Of a stretch of DNA of 46,767 bases, positions 26,452 through 36,103 are shown in pieces. Position numbers and translations under genes: made by a program. The stretch spans positions 21,775 through 68,541 of the forward strand of contig PLKS01000060.1 of the NCBI GenBank assembly GCA_003140665.1, given 5' to 3'. Source of the DNA: Opitutaceae bacterium (GTDB lineage Bacteria; Verrucomicrobiota; Verrucomicrobiia; Opitutales; Opitutaceae). The notes under the pieces are model-generated. The model ran no database searches and had not been told where the DNA came from. It was given only the letters and a program-made list of their open reading frames with translations. Numbering within the stretch: position 1 is the first letter of the stretch; each line of letters begins with the position of its first letter.

Positions 26452-27759
26452 GTGAGCAACACCCCCGACCCTCACCGCTTCGGCTTCGAGACGCGGATGG
26501 TCCATGCCGGTCACATCCCGGACGCCGTGACCGGCGCCCGCGCCGTGCCCATCTACCAGACCACCTCGTTCGTCTTCGACGACGCGGAGCAGGCCGCGCA
26601 GCTCTTTGAGCTGAAGCAGTACGGCAACATCTACACGCGCATCAGCAACCCCACCACGGCGGTGTTCGAGGAGCGCATGGCCTCGCTCGAGGGCGCCACC
26701 GGGGCGGTCGCGACCGCCAGCGGCATGGCGGCCCAGCTTGTGACGTTTCTCACGCTTCTTCAGCCCGGCGACGAGATCGTGGCCTCGTCGCAGCTCTACG
26801 GCGGCTCAAACACGCAGCTCGTGCACACGCTGAAGAAGTTCTCGATCGGCGTCACCTTCGTGGACCCGTCCCGGATCGGTGACTGGGAGGCTGCGATAAC
26901 CCACGGGACCAAGGCGCTCTACGGGGAGACCATCGGCAATCCCCGGGGAGCCATTCTGGACCTCGGGCGCCTTGCCGGCCTCGCCAGCTCGCGCGGGATT
27001 CCGCTGATCGTGGACAACACGATGGCAACCCCGGCGCTCTGCCGGCCGATCGAGCACGGCGCGACGCTCGTGGTGCATTCGGCCACGAAATTCATCGGCG
27101 GCCACGGAACCGCGATCGGCGGCGTCCTGCTCGACTCCGGCACGTTTGATTTCAGCGGCTTCCCCAGCATAGCAGCCCCCTCGCCGGCCTACCACGGCCT
27201 GCGCTTCTACGACACGTTCGGCCACTACGGCTTCCTCACGAAGGCCCGCGCCGAGACCATGCGCGACACGGGGGCATGCCTCTCGCCGTTCAACGCCTTT
27301 CTCCTCATCCAGGGCCTTGAGACGCTTTCGCTGCGCATGGAGCGGCAGACTTCGTCGGCCCTGCGGGTCGCCCGGCACCTGGAGGAGCATCCGGCCGTGG
27401 CATGGGTCGCCTATGCCGGGCTTCCGAGCCATCCCGACCACGCGCTCGCCGCGAAATACCTGCCGAAGGGGCCTGGCGCGGTGTTCTCGTTCGGCCTCAA
27501 GGCCCGCTCCGGGGAGGACGGGCGGGCGGCCGGGAGGAAGTTCATCGAGGGGCTCAATCTCTTCTCGCACCTAGCCAACATCGGCGACGTTCGCAGCCTG
27601 GTGATTCACCCGGCGTCGACCACCCACCAGCAGCTCACCGACGAGGACCTGGCGAAGGGCGGCGTAAGCCCCGAGCTCATCCGTCTGTCGATTGGCCTCG
27701 AAAACGTGGAGGACCTCCTATGGGACCTGGACCAAGCGTTGCATGCGCTATCACGCTGA
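26452..27759 (+). CDS. metY: O-acetylhomoserine sulfhydrylase
   Basis: GFETRMVHAGHIPDAVTGARAVPIYQTTSFVFDDAEQAAQLFELKQYGNIYTRISNPTTAVFEERMASLEG; HSATKFIGGHGTAIGG; GTG start 26452. Confidence 0.93.
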   Translation: MSNTPDPHRFGFETRMVHAGHIPDAVTGARAVPIYQTTSFVFDDAEQAAQLFELKQYGNIYTRISNPTTAVFEERMASLEGATGAVATASGMAAQLVTFLTLLQPGDEIVASSQLYGGSNTQLVHTLKKFSIGVTFVDPSRIGDWEAAITHGTKALYGETIGNPRGAILDLGRLAGLASSRGIPLIVDNTMATPALCRPIEHGATLVVHSATKFIGGHGTAIGGVLLDSGTFDFSGFPSIAAPSPAYHGLRFYDTFGHYGFLTKARAETMRDTGACLSPFNAFLLIQGLETLSLRMERQTSSALRVARHLEEHPAVAWVAYAGLPSHPDHALAAKYLPKGPGAVFSFGLKARSGEDGRAAGRKFIEGLNLFSHLANIGDVRSLVIHPASTTHQQLTDEDLAKGGVSPELIRLSIGLENVEDLLWDLDQALHALSR

Positions 27760-28253
27760 ACTCGGCGCTCACGCCCGAGCAGCAGAGGCTCTACCAGGAC
27801 CCGATCGTGATCCAGCGGCTCCTTCGTGACGTGCGGACGATCGCGATCGTCGGACTGTCGACGGATCCCCAGCGCGCGAGCTGGTTTGTGGCGAGTTATC
27901 TCAAGAAGGAGGGATACCGCATCTTCCCGGTTAACCCCAAGGCGGACCGGATCGTGGGGGAAAAGGCCTATCCGGACCTCGCGAGCATCCCGGAGCCGGT
28001 GGACCTGGTGGACGTTTTCCGGCCCGTGGCGGAGTGCTCCGCCGTCGCGCGGCAGGCCGTCGCGATCGGAGCCAAGGCGCTGTGGCTGCAGCTCAGGCTC
28101 GTCAGCCTCGAGGCCGCCGAGCTCGCGTCGCGGAGCGGCCTGGACATCGTGCTCGACCGCTGCGTCAAGATGGAGCACGGGCGCTACCGTGGGCGGCTGC
28201 ACTGGGCCGGAATGAACACCGAGATCATCTCCGCCCGCAAATCCCGCTCCTGA
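27720..28253 (+). CDS. CoA-binding domain protein (YccU-like)
   Basis: RTIAIVGLSTDPQRASWFVASYLKKEGYRIFPVNPKADRIVGEKAYPDLASIPEPVDLVDVFR; overlaps the 3' end of metY by 40 nt. Confidence 0.85.
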   Translation: MGPGPSVACAITLNSALTPEQQRLYQDPIVIQRLLRDVRTIAIVGLSTDPQRASWFVASYLKKEGYRIFPVNPKADRIVGEKAYPDLASIPEPVDLVDVFRPVAECSAVARQAVAIGAKALWLQLRLVSLEAAELASRSGLDIVLDRCVKMEHGRYRGRLHWAGMNTEIISARKSRS

Positions 28254-28281
28254 CCGGCCGCAACCATCGAATGATTTACCC

Positions 28282-28740
28282 ATGAAGCCCAAATCCATCC
28301 TGCTCATCGCCGCGCTCGCCGCGTTTTTCCTCATGGCCCGCGTGGGCACCGCCGACGTGCCGCCCCAGGCCACGCCGGCGCTCCAGGGCGATGCCGCCCG
28401 CCCCGGGGCCGCGCGCTGGCTGCGCAGCGAGCTTTATTTCGGCATCGGGCCGGTCGACGTTCCCGACGGCGGCGTCGGCGAGCTGCGGTGGCGCGCGTTT
28501 CTGGACAGGGAGGTCACCCCGCGCTTTCCTGACGGGCTCACCGTCTTTGAGGCCTATGGGCAGTGGCGCGACAGCGGGCAGGCCGTTCCGAGCCGCCTTC
28601 GGTCAAGGGTGCTCGTCATCCTGCATGAGGACACCCCGGCGAACCGCGCGGCGATCGACGCGATACGACTCGCGTGGAAAACCGCCACCCACGACCAGTC
28701 CGTGCTCCTTTCAAGCGGCAGCGTGGACGTCTCGTTCTGA
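28282..28740 (+). CDS. DUF3574-type small secreted protein
   Basis: Signal peptide; SELYFGIGPVDVPDG...WRAFLDREVTPRFPDGLTVFEAYGQWRD. Confidence 0.75.
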   Translation: MKPKSILLIAALAAFFLMARVGTADVPPQATPALQGDAARPGAARWLRSELYFGIGPVDVPDGGVGELRWRAFLDREVTPRFPDGLTVFEAYGQWRDSGQAVPSRLRSRVLVILHEDTPANRAAIDAIRLAWKTATHDQSVLLSSGSVDVSF

Positions 28741-28764
28741 TCTAGGCTTCGAACCGCCCTGGCC

Positions 28765-29283
28765 ATGCCGCACGCGCTTTTTCCAACACAGTTTGGGACC
28801 TGTGGAGTAGCGTGGAACGAGACGGGACTGACGGCCTTCCAATTGCCCGAAAGCACGGAGGCGCTGACGGAAAAAAGCCTCGCTGCCCGCGGGCGCACGC
28901 AGCCGGGCGATCCACCGGAATGGGTACGGGAGGTCGTCGTCCGGGCCCAGCTTCACCTTGGTGGCAAGCCCCAGGATTTTTCGGGCACGGCGCTCGACGC
29001 CTCATGCGCCAGCGATTTCCAGATGGCCGTCTACGTCCAGACACAGGCCATCCAGCCCGGGTTCAAGAAGAGCTACGGCGAAATCGCGAGGCTGATGGCG
29101 ATGGGAAATGAGGCGGCGAGGGCGGTTGGCGTGGCATTGGCCGCAAACCCGTGGCCGCTCATCGTTCCATGCCACCGCGTGGTTTCGGCGGGCGACAAGA
29201 TGACCGGTTTCTCGGCGCCGGGGGGTGTTCGCACGAAGACGCGCCTTCTTGCGCTCGAGGGGGCCGAACTGCTGTCCGAGTGA
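28765..29283 (+). CDS. ogt: Methylated-DNA--protein-cysteine methyltransferase
   Basis: IPGFKKSYGEIARLMA-type segment, AVGVALAANPWPLIVPCHRVV active site. Confidence 0.9.
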   Translation: MPHALFPTQFGTCGVAWNETGLTAFQLPESTEALTEKSLAARGRTQPGDPPEWVREVVVRAQLHLGGKPQDFSGTALDASCASDFQMAVYVQTQAIQPGFKKSYGEIARLMAMGNEAARAVGVALAANPWPLIVPCHRVVSAGDKMTGFSAPGGVRTKTRLLALEGAELLSE

Positions 29284-29354
29284 GTCGGGCTGCCGGCGGC
29301 CCCTGGCCCCCGGATGCTGCTTGCGGCTGCGGTGTCGGGGATTACAAGAGCGTG

Positions 29355-31499
29355 ATGCGCGCTCTCATCCTGTTCATCGCCACGGCAATCGCCGGGAATG
29401 CGGCGGCGGCCGGCCTAATGCCGGTGCCCCCGACGCCCAAGCAGCCGGTTGTGGAGTACTACCAGGGGGTGAAGGTAACCGACGACTACCGCTGGCTCGA
29501 GGACGGGGGTTCGCCGGCCGTGAAGGAATGGAGCGACGCCCAGAACGCCCGGACGCGGGCCTACCTGGACACGCTCCCCCACCGGGCGGAAATCGGCTCC
29601 CGGGTCGATCGCCTGATCCGGTCCACCTCGACGTCCTATATCGTCACCGCCAGGCGGGGCGGGCGTCTTTTCGCATATAAGACCGATCCCAAGCTGCAGC
29701 AGCGGATGATCGTCACGCTCGCCTCCGCCGATGATGTTAGTTCCGAACGCGTCCTCGTCGATCCCAACAAGCTCGATGCCTGGGGCGGCACCGAGATCGA
29801 CTGGTTCGTGGTGTCCCTCGACGGCAGCAAGATCGGGGTGTCCCTCTCCCGGGGCGGAAGCGAGGACGGGGACATGCACGTCTACGACGTGGCGGACGCG
29901 CGGGAGATCGGGGAGGTGATCCCGGGGGTTCAAAAGGGCACCGCCGGGGGGAGCGCCGCGTTCACGCCGGACGGCCTCGGGTTCTGGTACACGCGCTACC
30001 CGCGCGGGAGCGAGCACGCTCCCGAGGACGCGGGATTCTACCAGCAGGTCTGGTTTCACCGGATAGGCACCAAGACGGAGAGCGACACCTACGAGCTCGG
30101 CAACGGGCTGCCGAAGATCGCCGAGATCGCCCTTGAGACCAAGGAGGATGGGAAGTGGACGGTTGCCGAGGTGAGGAACGGGGACGGCGGCGAGGTGGCC
30201 TATTACCTACGGTCGACGTCGCCAGGATCTCCCTGGGCCGGGGTTTCGGGCTTCTCGGACAAGATCGTGCGGTACGCCTTCGGGCGGGACGACGCGATCT
30301 ACCTCATGTCGCGGACGGGAGCCCCCAAGGGAAAGATTCTCCGCCTCCCGCTGGACGCGTCTCCATCCCTCGGAAACGCGGTCGAGATCGTGAAGGAGTC
30401 CGAGGGCTCGATCGAGGAATTCTGCCCGACGTCTTCCCGCCTGTACGTCAACGACCTTCTCGGCGGCCCGTCCCGCGTGCGCGTCTTCGATCTCGCAGGC
30501 AAGCGGCTCGCGGACCTGCCCGTGCCGCCGATCTCGTCGGTCGACGGCATGGTGGCCGTCGAGGGCGACGACCTCCTCATTGAAATCGGCAGCTACCTTG
30601 AGCTGCCGGCATGGCTGCGATTCTCGGCTGCCGGCGGGGCCTGCCGGAAAACCGCCCTCCTGCAGACGTCCATCGTAGACTACTCCGACACCGAGGTGAT
30701 CCGCGAATACGCGAGGTCCAAGGACGGGACGATGGTCCCGCTTGACATTCTCCGGAGGAAATCGGCGAGGCTCGACGGAGCCAATCCCACCATCCTGTAC
30801 GGATACGGGGGCTATGGGGTCAGCATGACCCCGAAATTCTCGGCGTCCCGCCGGATCTGGCTGGACCAGGGCGGAGTCTTCGTCCTTGCGATCCTTCGCG
30901 GCGGCGGTGAATTCGGGGACGAGTGGCACCTTGCCGGGAACCTTCAGAGAAAGCAGAACGTCTTCGACGACTTCTACGCATGCGCCGAATGGCTGGTCGA
31001 GCACAAATACACATCGCCGGCGAAGCTGGCGATCTTTGGCGAGAGCAACGGGGGGCTGCTGATGGGCGCCGCTCTGACCGAGCACCCGGAATATTACCGC
31101 GCAGTCGTGAGCCGGGTCGGCATCTACGACAGCCTGCGAGCCGAGACCACCACGAACGGCCGCTTCAATGTGACGGAATACGGGTCGGTCAACGACCCGG
31201 AGCAGTTCAAGGCGCTGTATGCCTATTCGCCCTACCACCACGTCGTGGACGGCGTGAAATATCCGTCGATCCTGCTCACGACGGGCGCAAACGACCCGAG
31301 GGTCGATCCATGGCATTCACGGAAATTCTGTGCCCGGCTTCAGGCTGCGAGTGCGTCGGGCAACCCGATCCTCCTGCGCACGAGCAAGACGTCCGGACAC
31401 GGCATGGGAAACTCGCTCGATGAGACCATCGCCGAGAGGACGGACATTTTCGCCTTCCTGATCCATGAACTCGGGGTCGAGTTCAGGCCGGCCATGTAG
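29355..31499 (+). CDS. Prolyl oligopeptidase family serine peptidase (S9A)
   Basis: Signal peptide from ATG 29355; VTDDYRWLED, GYGGYGVSMTPKFS, AILRGGGEFGDEWH, FGESNGGLL, HGMGNS catalytic region. Confidence 0.93.
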   Translation: MRALILFIATAIAGNAAAAGLMPVPPTPKQPVVEYYQGVKVTDDYRWLEDGGSPAVKEWSDAQNARTRAYLDTLPHRAEIGSRVDRLIRSTSTSYIVTARRGGRLFAYKTDPKLQQRMIVTLASADDVSSERVLVDPNKLDAWGGTEIDWFVVSLDGSKIGVSLSRGGSEDGDMHVYDVADAREIGEVIPGVQKGTAGGSAAFTPDGLGFWYTRYPRGSEHAPEDAGFYQQVWFHRIGTKTESDTYELGNGLPKIAEIALETKEDGKWTVAEVRNGDGGEVAYYLRSTSPGSPWAGVSGFSDKIVRYAFGRDDAIYLMSRTGAPKGKILRLPLDASPSLGNAVEIVKESEGSIEEFCPTSSRLYVNDLLGGPSRVRVFDLAGKRLADLPVPPISSVDGMVAVEGDDLLIEIGSYLELPAWLRFSAAGGACRKTALLQTSIVDYSDTEVIREYARSKDGTMVPLDILRRKSARLDGANPTILYGYGGYGVSMTPKFSASRRIWLDQGGVFVLAILRGGGEFGDEWHLAGNLQRKQNVFDDFYACAEWLVEHKYTSPAKLAIFGESNGGLLMGAALTEHPEYYRAVVSRVGIYDSLRAETTTNGRFNVTEYGSVNDPEQFKALYAYSPYHHVVDGVKYPSILLTTGANDPRVDPWHSRKFCARLQAASASGNPILLRTSKTSGHGMGNSLDETIAERTDIFAFLIHELGVEFRPAM

Positions 31500-31575
31500 C
31501 CTGTCGGCTGCGATGGGAGGGCGTCAGGCTAGCCGCCCCGGCCAATCATGTATCGGGGGCCGTCGACCCCGGGCG

Positions 31576-31734
31576 CTAGGCCCTCTTGCCGCCGAACAGG
31601 GAGGCAAGAAACAGGATGAGGAACAGGACGAAGAGAACCTTCGCGATCATGGCGGCCGTGCCGGCAATGACGCCGAACCCGAGGACGCCCGCGATGATGG
31701 CGATGATGAGGAAGGTGACTGCGTAGCTCAGCAT
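31576..31734 (-). CDS. DUF1328 (YtjA) small membrane protein
   Basis: Hand translation: [52 protein letters not shown]; absent from the supplied ORF track. Confidence 0.88.
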   Translation of the reverse strand: MLSYAVTFLIIAIIAGVLGFGVIAGTAAMIAKVLFVLFLILFLASLFGGKRA

Positions 31735-31747
31735 GGCAATGTTGGGT

Positions 31748-31954
31748 TCAGTTCTCTCTGGATCCGCGCATTACCCCGACCAGGCCGATGAGGGCCGCGG
31801 CGCCGCCGCCGATGAGCAGCCATAGGGTCTTGTCAGTGGGGGAGCCGGTGAACATCCGGGAAAAACCGGAGCCGACCGAGTTGGAGGCGCTGATGCCGTA
31901 GACGATGAGGACGATCCCCGCGACGAGGAGTGCGAGCGAGACTGCTTTGTTCAT
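31748..31954 (-). CDS. DUF3185 small membrane protein
   Basis: [64 protein letters not shown]. Confidence 0.85.
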   Translation of the reverse strand: MNKAVSLALLVAGIVLIVYGISASNSVGSGFSRMFTGSPTDKTLWLLIGGGAAALIGLVGVMRGSREN

Positions 31955-32080
31955 GTGGTTTATGTTTCAGGAGGCTTGCGCCTCTTTGATTTCGATCCGG
32001 GACCCGGCCGTCCGGGCCTTCCGTTTTATGCATTTCATTGGGACCGTCCGCAATTATGTCGGTTCTCCCAGCCTAAAATG

Positions 32081-32108
32081 GGTGCGGCCGGCAATGGCCG
32101 GCCGCACC
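32081..32108 (-). terminator. Strong stem-loop downstream of the BON-domain gene, probable terminator
   Basis: GGTGCGGCCGGC-AATG-GCCGGCCGCACC (12-bp perfect stem), followed on the minus strand by CATTTTAGG. Confidence 0.6.
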
Positions 32109-32154
32109 GCTTGAATGAAAAAGAGCCATGTGGGCCCTGCTGCCTGTTTTATAC

Positions 32155-32898
32155 TTAGGTCTTTATCGTCATGTCATTGACGACCGACTTCACGCCTCGC
32201 GTGTCTTGGGCGAGCTTGGTGACGAGAGCTTTCTCGGCATCTGAGCCCGCAACACCAGTGATGCTGACAACGGCGTTCTCGGTGATGACCTTGGTGGTCA
32301 GCGCGCTTGTCGAGCGATGGCTCAGCAGCGCGTACTTGACCTGCGACGTGATTGAGGCGTCGTCCATGTCTTCTCCGATCGTGCTGTCGCCTGCGCCAGG
32401 AACCTCGACTACAAGCTGGTTCCTGACCGCCTTCACGTTGTCGATGTCCTTCACGTAGGCCTCGGTCAGATCCTTCTGGGCGAGATTCTTAACCGTGCCT
32501 GTCAGGGTGACAACGCCGTCCTTCACGTCGACCTTCGTCGAGGTGGCGCTCACATTCGCCTTCACGAGGAGCTCGCTGCGGATCTTGAGGGCGATCCAGG
32601 CGTCTGAGTGCTCCGGGACGTCGGACTTGACCACGATCTGGTTGTCTACGCTGACGACGCCGGGGAGGTTCTCCACGGTGTCCTCGGCGAGCGCCCGGTC
32701 GTCCTTGTCCTGCACGGTTCCGGTCAGGGTCACCGTACCGTCGGTCGCCTTGACCGATACTTCGTTATCAAGGACGGTGCGATAGTTGTAGGAGGCCTTT
32801 GCGGCATCTTCGATCTTTCGATCTGTTGCTGTGGAGGCGAAAAGCGCGACCGGAAGGGTCGCGGCGAGCAGTAATGCTATTTGTGCGTGTGTTTTCAT
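32155..32898 (-). CDS. Exported protein with three BON domains (OsmY-like)
   Basis: Signal peptide; repeated VKDGVVTLTGTVKN... and VVSVDNQIVV patterns. Confidence 0.9.
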   Translation of the reverse strand: MKTHAQIALLLAATLPVALFASTATDRKIEDAAKASYNYRTVLDNEVSVKATDGTVTLTGTVQDKDDRALAEDTVENLPGVVSVDNQIVVKSDVPEHSDAWIALKIRSELLVKANVSATSTKVDVKDGVVTLTGTVKNLAQKDLTEAYVKDIDNVKAVRNQLVVEVPGAGDSTIGEDMDDASITSQVKYALLSHRSTSALTTKVITENAVVSITGVAGSDAEKALVTKLAQDTRGVKSVVNDMTIKT

Positions 32899-33076
32899 GT
32901 ATTGTTCTTGTTGGATAAGATTCGGCCTGCCCCCGGGGTGTCCCGGGTCAGGAGGCGAGTCGCCCGGCCTTGCGGTCGCCGCGCGCGGCCCTCTTGCGTT
33001 CGCCCTTGGCGAATGGACTTGTCGGGGTGTGGATTGCCGCCATGGGGGTACAGTACCGCTAACCCACCGCAGGCAC

Positions 33077-33124
33077 CATGGGGTGTTCAGGGCATACCTG
33101 AAATGGGCCGGGTTTCACCCCATG
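33077..33124 (+). promoter_or_regulatory. Nested inverted repeats upstream of the sigma-factor gene
   Basis: CATGGGGTG (33077-33085) pairs with CACCCCATG (33116-33124); inside lies TTCAGG-GCATA-CCTGAA (33086-33102). Confidence 0.35.
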
Positions 33125-33149
33125 TTCGCCCGGTCGCCGTGCATGTAGA

Positions 33150-33911
33150 GTGGGCACGGCAATGGTAGCAACAGCTTCACAGATTGGCGCCTCGTATTCA
33201 GGAGGCATCGCAGCGGGTCCCTCCGCGCGTGCCGCCATTTCAGGCCAGGCGGCGGCGCATGACGCCGAGCTGGTGCGCCGTTTCAACGCCGGGGAGGAGA
33301 GTGCGTTTGTCGAGATCGTCACGCGCTATCGGGGAAAGATGTTCTCAATCGCGCTCCGCCATCTCCGCAACCACGCCGACGCAGAGGAGATTACCCAGGA
33401 CACGTTCATCCGCGCCCATCGGGCCCTGACGCGTTTTAGGGGCGACTCCTCCCTCGCAACGTGGCTGCACCGGATCGCCTTCAACCTCTCCCGCAACCGC
33501 TGCAAGTACTATTTCTGCCGCCGCCGGCATGTCACGCTTTCGCTCGACTACGCATTCGGCGAGGACAATCAGGCCAGTTTCGCGGACCTTGTCGCAAGCG
33601 AGGCTCCGAGCCCCGCGCGCGAGGCGACGGCCTGCGAGTTTTCCGAGCTTGTCCTCGTGTGCATGGAGAAGCTTGGCCCGCACCAGCGCGAAATACTCGC
33701 GCTGCGCAACGGATTGAACCAATCCTATGGCGAAATAGCCCGGGAGCTGGGTATCAGCGTCGGGACCGTGAAAAGCCGCATCGGGCGGGCCCGCGAGAGC
33801 CTCCGCGCTCTTCTCGCCGAGGCCTATCCCGAATTGGCGCCTGACGCCTCACCCTTCGACTGGTTCGAGCCCATGCGTTCCTATCGCAACGCGGGCGTCG
33901 CCAGCGCCTGA
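33150..33911 (+). CDS. RNA polymerase sigma factor, ECF/sigma-70 family
   Basis: HLRNHADAEEITQDTFIRAHRALTRFRGDSSLATWLHRIAFNLSRNR (region 2) and GLNQSYGEIARELGISVGTVKSRIGRARESLR (region 4). GTG 33150 or ATG 33162 start. Confidence 0.93.
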   Translation: MGTAMVATASQIGASYSGGIAAGPSARAAISGQAAAHDAELVRRFNAGEESAFVEIVTRYRGKMFSIALRHLRNHADAEEITQDTFIRAHRALTRFRGDSSLATWLHRIAFNLSRNRCKYYFCRRRHVTLSLDYAFGEDNQASFADLVASEAPSPAREATACEFSELVLVCMEKLGPHQREILALRNGLNQSYGEIARELGISVGTVKSRIGRARESLRALLAEAYPELAPDASPFDWFEPMRSYRNAGVASA

Positions 33912-33953
33912 GGGACAAAGGCGGCTTTTCGATGCCGCTCGCGGGTTGACGGG

Positions 33954-34631
33954 TCAGACAATGGTGACCTGGACGCTGCTCTCGATTATTCCCTGCGCTA
34001 TCGCATAGCGGGTCAGTCCAGCCGTGTCATGGATGTTCAATTTGTCCATGAGATGCTGCCTGTGCTTCTCAACCGTCTTTATGCTTATGTTGAGCCCGGC
34101 GGCCACCTGCTTGTTCGCGTGGCCCTCCGCGACCAACTGGATGACCTCGAGTTCGCGCGATGTGAGCCCGGTGGCCTTCTTGATCATGAGCCCCCCGATC
34201 CTGTCGGGTTTCTGGTAGTGGTCGCGCAGCCGTTTTGAGATCTGCGGGCTGTAGAACGAATTGCCCGCCATCACCTCGTGGATCGCCTTGGCGAGGATCT
34301 GGGCCGACGTCTGCTTGACGAGGAATCCGACGGCACCCACGGAGACGACCCTGTCGATGTAGGCGTCGTCGCTGTGCGCGGAAAGCATTATCACCTTGAT
34401 GCCCGGGGCGGCGGCAAGGATCTGGCGGGTGGCCTCCAGCCCGTTGAGAAGCGGCATCGCGATGTCCATGACCACCACGTCGGGGCGAAGCGACAGGGCA
34501 AGTTCCACGGCCTCGCGCCCGTTGTGCGCCTGGCCGACGACATCGATTCCGCCGTCGGCGAGCAGCAGGGCTCGCAGCCCTTCCCGAACGACTGTGTGAT
34601 CATCGGCCAGCAGGGTTTTTATCAGTTTCAT
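33954..34631 (-). CDS. NarL/FixJ (LuxR-type) response regulator
   Basis: REC domain LLADDHTVVREGLRALL...VVMDIAMPLLNGLEA; HTH LTSRELEVIQLVAEGHANKQVAAGLNISIKTVEKHRQHLMDKL. Confidence 0.95.
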   Translation of the reverse strand: MKLIKTLLADDHTVVREGLRALLLADGGIDVVGQAHNGREAVELALSLRPDVVVMDIAMPLLNGLEATRQILAAAPGIKVIMLSAHSDDAYIDRVVSVGAVGFLVKQTSAQILAKAIHEVMAGNSFYSPQISKRLRDHYQKPDRIGGLMIKKATGLTSRELEVIQLVAEGHANKQVAAGLNISIKTVEKHRQHLMDKLNIHDTAGLTRYAIAQGIIESSVQVTIV

Positions 34632-34640
34632 GGGATCGGT

Positions 34641-35777
34641 TTATTTATTGTGCTTGAAAGGAATCCTTGCGGACACCGTGGTGCCGCTGCCGGGAGCGGA
34701 AGTGACATTGAAGGTGCCCCCGATCATCTCCACGCGTTCGCGCATGCCTATCAGGCCCAGGCGCTTGTTTCGGCGGGAGTCCAGCACGTGCGCAACATCG
34801 AACGATTTTCCATCGTCCTTTATCTCCATGTTGATCGCGTTCGGTATCTGCTTGATCACAACGGTCACTTTGGTCGCCTCGGCGTGCTGCGATATGTTGA
34901 TGAGCGCCGCCTGCGCCACCCGGTACAGCACCGTCCTCTCGTCATTGCTCAATTGCTCGATTCCAGAAAAAGTCGAGAAGCTGACCTGCACCCCCGTCCG
35001 CTTCGTGAAAGTCTTCATGTAGGCGTGCAGCGCGGGAATGAGCCCGAGGTCGTCCAGGAGGGTCGGGCGCAGATCGCGCGCGAACTGGTGAACGATATCC
35101 ACCGATTTCTCGACGAGACGCTGCGTGTAGGTGATATGCTTCGAGAAGCTCTGCTTGCTGACGCCGGACTCTATCTTGAGGGAGGCCAGCTGGACATTGA
35201 TTCCCGTGAGGGTCTGGACGATCTCATCATGGAGCTCGCGGCTGATCTCCTTTCGCTCCTCCTCCTGGGCCGACAATATCTGATGCGAAAGGTGCCTTAG
35301 GCGATGCTGCATGCGGCGCGCCTCCCTGAGCAAAACGACGTGATGTTTCTCGCTGAGCCGCAACGCCCGCTCCGCGCTTTTTCTTTGGACAACCTCCGTC
35401 TGCAGGCGCCGGTTGCTGGCGATGAGCTGATCGCTGCGCAATTGAAGCGACTCGTTTGTCTGCTTCAGCTCCGCGATGTTCTCGATCGTCGCGCGACGCG
35501 TCGCTTCGATCGGGGCAAGTACGTCGAGGAAGAACGACCCCGCCCGTTTCACCGTCCTTTGGCGCACGGATTCCGAGCCATTGGAGGGCATGAGGGAGAG
35601 GAGCGCTTGCCCATGGATATAGGCCAAATCGAGAGTGCCCAAACCGTCCAGGACCGCCTTTCTTCCCAATCCGTTCGCCGGTCGCGAGGACGGACGCAGT
35701 CCATTGCGCAAATGGCTGCGCAATGCAGCATGATAAGGCCCCGACAGCCTGGATGGCTTTTGTTTTAAGGAAATCAA
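34641..35777 (-). CDS. Cytosolic sensor histidine kinase, HisKA_3 (NarX/DegS-type)
   Basis: EEERKEISRELHDEIVQTLTGINVQL phospho-His region; ATPase GLIGMRERVEMIGGTFNVTSAPGSGTTVSARIP; no obvious TM segments. Confidence 0.92.
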   Translation of the reverse strand: MISLKQKPSRLSGPYHAALRSHLRNGLRPSSRPANGLGRKAVLDGLGTLDLAYIHGQALLSLMPSNGSESVRQRTVKRAGSFFLDVLAPIEATRRATIENIAELKQTNESLQLRSDQLIASNRRLQTEVVQRKSAERALRLSEKHHVVLLREARRMQHRLRHLSHQILSAQEEERKEISRELHDEIVQTLTGINVQLASLKIESGVSKQSFSKHITYTQRLVEKSVDIVHQFARDLRPTLLDDLGLIPALHAYMKTFTKRTGVQVSFSTFSGIEQLSNDERTVLYRVAQAALINISQHAEATKVTVVIKQIPNAINMEIKDDGKSFDVAHVLDSRRNKRLGLIGMRERVEMIGGTFNVTSAPGSGTTVSARIPFKHNK

Positions 35778-36103
35778 GCGATGGCTTCTTGGGATTGCGC
35801 TGTGTTCGGGCCCGACAGACGGCCAGTCCTAGCCTGTCCCGCGGGCCGCCGTAGAGTCAGCATCGCATGGAGGGGGGGTAAAGTCGATGGGGTATTGACC
35901 CACCTTCCAGCGTAATCGGCTGCGCAAGATGTTGAGAAATCTTTCCCGTGGGCCTTCGCGCAGTAGGGAACCCGCTTTTTGGACGCGCGCCCGGCTCTCA
36001 GCAGGTTTGGCTTGCGCCTTCAGCGGCTGGAACAGTCCGAGGAAAATGCTCGGAATGGGGCCAATCTCGACAATTCCCTTGCCGCGATGCCGCACTCATT
36101 GGC

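Noticed and set aside
35829-36095. 88-aa minus-strand ORF MRHRGKGIVEIGPIPSIFLG...
   Set aside because: No recognisable family, no clear RBS; insufficient support.
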